A stretch of DNA of 10,196 bases from an uncultured Porphyromonadaceae bacterium (GTDB lineage: Bacteria > Bacteroidota > Bacteroidia > Bacteroidales > Muribaculaceae). The stretch covers positions 1 through 10,196 of the forward strand of contig CAMWRB010000029.1 in the NCBI GenBank assembly GCA_947176545.1, in the 5' to 3' direction. A program made the position numbers and the translations under genes. Each line of letters begins with the position of its first letter. Within the stretch, counting starts at the first letter, position 1. Below, one piece after another: positions 8,088 to 10,196 of the stretch. The notes beneath the pieces were generated by a model that did not search any database, was not told the origin of the DNA, and saw nothing but the letters and a program-made list of their open reading frames with translations.

Positions 8088-9056
8088 TCAGCTCCTACGG
8101 CCGGTCAGTTTGTCAAGCATCGCCTTGAAGGGTTCAACAGCCGCCTCCGAAAGTCCGGAACGCTTCACGGCCTCCAGAGCCTTGCTTGAATAGCGGGCTA
8201 TCGCATCACGGCACTGTTGCGACAGACCCATCTTATCATATATGCGGGTGACTGTCCTGACTCTCAGGTCGCCGGCCGGCAATTTGACAGCCGTACGGAG
8301 GGCTTCGGAATCAGCACCTCCGACACCCAATCCGTAAGTCAGCAGGTAAGTCTTTTTCCCATTATTGATATCACCGCCTATCGGCTTGCCGAAAATCTCA
8401 GCTGTACCATAAGTGTCGAGCCAGTCATCCTCAATCTGGAACGCTATCCCCAACATCTCGCCATATTCGCGCATACAGGCCGCCGACGCATCGGACGCAC
8501 CTCCGATGACCGCACCGATTTCGGCACACGCACCCAACAAAGCCCCGGTCTTGAGCCGTACCATCTCTATATACTCATCGACACTTACAGACTCACGCTC
8601 CTCATATGCCATATCATACGCCTGACCCTCGTAGACTTCGAGAGACATCCTGTTGAATATCTCCATTACGCGACGCAACTTATCATCCGCGACACGCATC
8701 ATAAGTCCCTCAGCAAGGGTGAGCATCGTGTCTCCGCTCAGGATGGCTGTATTCTCATCCCATTTGACATGAACTGTCGGACGGCCGCGGCGCATATCGC
8801 TCTTGTCCATCACATCGTCATGCAATAATGTGAAGTTATGAAACATCTCCAGTCCCAAAGCCGCGGACATTGCCTCGGATATTGAAGCGCCGAACGCCTC
8901 AGCCGTCATTAATGTAAGACACGGCCGCAGGCGCTTGCCCCCGGCATTCATAGCATACTCTATCGGAGAATAAAGACGTGACGGCTCACGACCTTCCAAG
9001 TCCAAGCCCTTAATCGCTGAAGCTACTTCAGCGGCATATTCTGACAACCGTTTCAT
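8088..9056 (-). CDS. trans-isoprenyl diphosphate synthase (polyprenyl synthetase family)
   Basis: A 322-residue cytosolic enzyme that condenses isopentenyl diphosphate with allylic diphosphates. The substrate-binding block GGKRLRP is at 39-45. The first Asp-rich motif is D80-D81-V-M-D84 followed by RRGRPTVH. The catalytic LKTGALLGA segment is at 168-176. The second Asp-rich motif is D210-D211-W-L-D214 after FQIE, and FGKPIGGDINNGKKT lies at 222-236. All Mg2+-diphosphate ligands are present, so it should be active. The fifth residue before the first motif is Phe75, and there is no two-residue insertion in the motif. By known chain-length rules this favours a short product, farnesyl or geranylgeranyl diphosphate, over a C35-C40 menaquinone chain, but no product is assigned. 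Its ATG overlaps the stop of the upstream lipoprotein gene (ATGA at 9056-9053). Confidence 0.9.
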   Translation of the reverse strand: MKRLSEYAAEVASAIKGLDLEGREPSRLYSPIEYAMNAGGKRLRPCLTLMTAEAFGASISEAMSAALGLEMFHNFTLLHDDVMDKSDMRRGRPTVHVKWDENTAILSGDTMLTLAEGLMMRVADDKLRRVMEIFNRMSLEVYEGQAYDMAYEERESVSVDEYIEMVRLKTGALLGACAEIGAVIGGASDASAACMREYGEMLGIAFQIEDDWLDTYGTAEIFGKPIGGDINNGKKTYLLTYGLGVGGADSEALRTAVKLPAGDLRVRTVTRIYDKMGLSQQCRDAIARYSSKALEAVKRSGLSEAAVEPFKAMLDKLTGRRS

Positions 9057-9679
9057 TCGTACGATTTAAATTGATTATAAATATCTTCGGGCAAGTCCTT
9101 ACCCTTGTCAATATTGAGAGCCACTCTAAAACCGGTGATAAACCGATGATACATCATCGTATCTGACGCACATGCCTGCTTGAACGCCTCTATCTCACGC
9201 TTGACTTCTGCAGGCTTCATACCATCCAGCCTGATATGGTCCACATATTCCAGACCCAACTGATAGCCTAACGCCTGGGCATCAACCTCACCGAGCATCG
9301 TCATAATCTTCATCCGGTTCTCAAGCGACAGATGCGATACATAATCATCCATCTCCGACGAAAAGGTCTGCATATCGCTCTCGGACTTGTAATTTTCGTA
9401 GGCATACAGGGTCGCATTGGCTAAAGTATCAATCCTGACACCCTCTATGTGTCCCAAAGATGCCTCACATATAAACCGGGCTACAGAATCCGGAGTCGCA
9501 TGCTCCATCATGTACGCTACCTTACGGCTGTCGGAGAGATGCCCCACGGCTGACGCTACATTCTCACCCTCATTACCCTTGCCGTTACAAGCGAAAAGAC
9601 CGCACATTATCAAACTCATGCCAAAAAACCGACCTGACAACCGGCCCGCACGCTTTACCGTCATACCACTCATAGCCAT
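9053..9679 (-). CDS. hypothetical lipoprotein, first gene of the unit
   Basis: I do not recognise this as a named family. Using the ATG at 9679 it has 208 residues. A basic N-region (MTVKRAGRLSGRF within residues 6-18) leads to a hydrophobic segment ending in the lipobox GLFAC, with Cys31 as the lipidation site, then a Gly/Glu/Asn linker. The mature part is mostly helical and acidic, with no membrane segment. Around residues 136-150, ALGYQLGLEYVDHIR recalls the first helix of FKBP-type N-terminal dimerisation domains (pattern aLGyxlG), but no PPIase domain follows; this is only a resemblance. The reading frame stays open upstream to a TTG at 9697. ATGs at 9679, 9673 and 9664 are better starts, and the last two also keep the signal peptide. 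Its stop overlaps the synthase start (ATGA), so the two are probably translationally coupled. Confidence 0.72.
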   Translation of the reverse strand: MAMSGMTVKRAGRLSGRFFGMSLIMCGLFACNGKGNEGENVASAVGHLSDSRKVAYMMEHATPDSVARFICEASLGHIEGVRIDTLANATLYAYENYKSESDMQTFSSEMDDYVSHLSLENRMKIMTMLGEVDAQALGYQLGLEYVDHIRLDGMKPAEVKREIEAFKQACASDTMMYHRFITGFRVALNIDKGKDLPEDIYNQFKSYE

Positions 9680-9689
9680 ACGATTAAAT

Positions 9690-9710
9690 CTCCGCAACCA
9701 TATGGCGGAG
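9690..9710 (-). repeat. 6-bp hairpin in the 5' leader of the seven-gene unit
   Basis: CTCCGC at 9690-9695 and GCGGAG at 9705-9710 are perfect inverted copies around a 9-base loop. In the predicted transcript the hairpin lies 11 bases before the ATG at 9679. It is GC-rich within otherwise AT-rich sequence. It could shape access to the start, but its role is unknown. The loop also holds an out-of-frame ATG at 9701. Confidence 0.45.
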
Positions 9711-9713
9711 ACA

Positions 9714-9732
9714 GATTAATTAAGAATTAATC
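9714..9732. promoter_or_regulatory. perfect 8+3+8 dyad at the predicted transcription start (possible operator)
   Basis: GATTAATT (9714-9721), spacer AAG, then AATTAATC (9725-9732) form an exact inverted repeat. It begins 2 bases downstream of the candidate minus-strand -7 box and covers the expected start of transcription near 9727. Position and symmetry fit a repressor site, or a hairpin at the very 5' end of the mRNA. The AT-rich composition raises the chance of coincidence. Confidence 0.4.
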
Positions 9733-9733
9733 A

Positions 9734-9741
9734 CAAAAATA
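9734..9741 (-). promoter_or_regulatory. candidate -7 promoter box of the seven-gene unit
   Basis: The minus strand reads TATTTTTG here, an exact TAnnTTTG. Transcription would begin near 9727 and leave a leader of about 48 bases before the ATG at 9679. The -33 region (about 9760-9765) has no clear TTTG. Flanking A/T runs lower the information content of the match. Confidence 0.45.
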
Positions 9742-9764
9742 CGAAAAAAAAACGGGTAAAATTG

Positions 9765-9795
9765 CTTGTCATATGAAAAAATAGCATTAACTTCG
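9765..9795 (+). promoter_or_regulatory. candidate promoter of tRNA-Ser
   Basis: CTTG at 9765-9768 is one mismatch from the -33 box TTTG. After a 19-base spacer, TAACTTCG at 9788-9795 is one mismatch from TAnnTTTG. The spacing is in the usual 19-21 range, and the tRNA begins 27 bases downstream. It lies back to back with the minus-strand promoter at 9734-9741. Confidence 0.5.
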
Positions 9796-9821
9796 CATTG
9801 TCGCAACAAAAAGACAAACCC

Positions 9822-9909
9822 GGAGTGGTGCTCGAGTGGCTGAAGAGGCACGCCTGGAAAGCGTGTATACGCCAAAAGCGTATCGGGGGTTCGAATCCCC
9901 CTCACTCCG
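9822..9909 (+). tRNA. tRNA-Ser (anticodon GGA)
   Basis: An 88-base class II tRNA. The acceptor stem GGAGTGG (9822-9828) pairs with TCACTCC (9902-9908), with a single G-T pair, and the discriminator is G9909. The anticodon stem CACGC/GCGTG (9849-9853, 9861-9865) encloses the loop CTGGAAA, giving anticodon GGA at 9856-9858, which reads UCC and UCU. The long variable arm TACGC-CAAAA-GCGTA is characteristic of serine tRNAs. The T arm is GGGGG-TTCGAAT-CCCCC. The CCA end is not encoded and must be added after transcription. Confidence 0.97.
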
Positions 9910-9910
9910 C

Positions 9911-9940
9911 AAAAGAGAGGATTTAATCCTCTCTTTTTTA
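9911..9940 (+). terminator. intrinsic terminator of tRNA-Ser
   Basis: AAAAGAGAGGA (9911-9921) pairs with TCCTCTCTTTT (9927-9937) around the loop TTTAA and is followed by further T residues. It begins two bases after the tRNA, so transcription ends right behind it. The A-run at its left edge means it could also stop minus-strand transcripts. Confidence 0.85.
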
Positions 9941-10079
9941 GATACTTAATTATATCTCGTAGTAAAACTCCGAGATTTATATATACCCACTCCAAATATT
10001 TTAAAGCAATACTTAAAATAATTTGAGGAGCAACTTTAAATAATGCTTATTATTCTTTAAATCAACAATATGAATAATC

Positions 10080-10196
10080 ATGGCTAATTTCACTCCCCGT
10101 TTGATATCGCCCAAAATTCAGGAGGCTCACAAATATTATCATGTCATAGTTATTACCGGACCACGTCAATCAGGTAAAAGTACACTCTGCCGTAAC
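10080..10196 (+). CDS. AAA-type ATPase (AAA_14/DUF4143-associated), N-terminal fragment
   Basis: Thirty-nine codons from the ATG at 10080 to the window edge. After MANFTPRLISPKIQEAHKYY comes a hydrophobic strand VIVIT (residues 22-26) and a Walker A loop, GPRQSGKST (27-35). The GPRQxGK form of the P-loop is characteristic of the large AAA_14 family that usually carries a C-terminal DUF4143 domain and is common, often in many copies, in Bacteroidales. Its cellular role is poorly known. The preceding 140 bases (9941-10079) are AT-rich and hold no gene I can support. A TTTG at 10022-10025 and loose TA-rich boxes at about 10048-10058 could be its promoter, but they match poorly. Confidence 0.72.
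   Translation, partial: MANFTPRLISPKIQEAHKYYHVIVITGPRQSGKSTLCRN

Larger units (their letters stand above)
1538..9741 (-). other. probable seven-gene transcription unit
   Basis: Seven genes follow one another on the minus strand from 9679 to 1538. Spacings in order are a 4-base overlap (ATGA), then gaps of 12, 47, 4, 53 and 20 bases. I see no hairpin followed by a T-run in any gap. The best promoter-like box is at 9734-9741, upstream of the first gene. Internal promoters in the 47-base (7237-7283) and 53-base (4489-4541) gaps cannot be excluded, although neither contains an exact TAnnTTTG on the minus strand. Single-transcript status is an inference from spacing only. Confidence 0.5.

Noticed and set aside
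7599..8189. A 196-codon open frame on the plus strand
   Set aside because: It is antisense to tatD and the synthase end; no domain or plausible start signal.
8217..8828. A 203-codon open frame on the plus strand
   Set aside because: It is antisense to the isoprenyl diphosphate synthase, whose catalytic motifs are all intact.
9680..9697. Extension of the first lipoprotein to a TTG start at 9697
   Set aside because: It would add six residues ahead of a good ATG and begin inside the leader hairpin. The signal peptide is complete from the later ATGs.
9954..9976. Inverted repeat ATCTCG/CGAGAT with an 11-base loop
   Set aside because: The stem is short, there is no T-run, it has no link to a gene end, and the strong terminator at 9911-9940 already serves the tRNA.
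9720..9995. A 91-codon open frame on the minus strand across the tRNA
   Set aside because: It contains GIRTPDTLLAYTRFPGVPLQ, the antisense translation of a serine tRNA that is often misannotated as a protein. The frame also crosses a terminator and two promoters.
10005..10044. Imperfect direct repeat of AGCAA-CTTAAA-ATAAT type
   Set aside because: The sequence is low-complexity and AT-rich, the copies differ by insertions, and two copies are not enough to argue for iterons or binding sites.

Overview
The window looks like a chromosomal stretch from a member of the Bacteroidales, most probably near the gut family Muribaculaceae. This is inferred from protein flavour, from candidate -7 boxes fitting the Bacteroidetes pattern TAnnTTTG, from the lack of clear Shine-Dalgarno sequences, and from the mix of families. 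The exact genus cannot be read from the sequence alone.

Layout. Positions 1-316 (minus) hold the N-terminal third or less of a secreted PBP4-type D-Ala-D-Ala carboxypeptidase. A 140-base divergent gap separates it from an AI-2E/PerM family permease on the plus strand (457-1551). From 9679 down to 1538 seven genes run head to tail on the minus strand with gaps of -4 to 53 bases. In transcription order they are a lipoprotein of unknown function, a trans-isoprenyl diphosphate synthase, a TatD-type metal-dependent hydrolase, a CPA2 cation/proton antiporter homologue with a cytoplasmic USP-like tail, a second unknown lipoprotein, an MgtC/SapB membrane protein, and a second CPA2 antiporter with two RCK_C domains. 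The last of these overlaps the permease tail to tail by 14 bases. A candidate promoter for the unit lies at 9734-9741, with a perfect 8+3+8 dyad just downstream. Back to back with it is a plus-strand tRNA-Ser(GGA) gene with its own promoter and a strong intrinsic terminator. After an AT-rich gap, an AAA-type ATPase of the DUF4143-associated kind begins at 10080 and runs off the window.

How the genes may work together. The first half of the minus-strand unit is housekeeping: isoprenoid chain synthesis and a TatD nuclease. The second half is an ion-homeostasis block: two dissimilar CPA2 proteins, MgtC and an envelope lipoprotein. The most notable molecular observation is that the USP-tailed CPA2 protein has a valine (V166) where its subfamily, as I remember it, carries the transport aspartate. 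The neighbouring CPA2 protein keeps an E158-D159 pair at the corresponding helix. This raises the possibility that the first is a non-transporting or sensor-like homologue. I found no CRISPR array, insertion sequence or phage gene.
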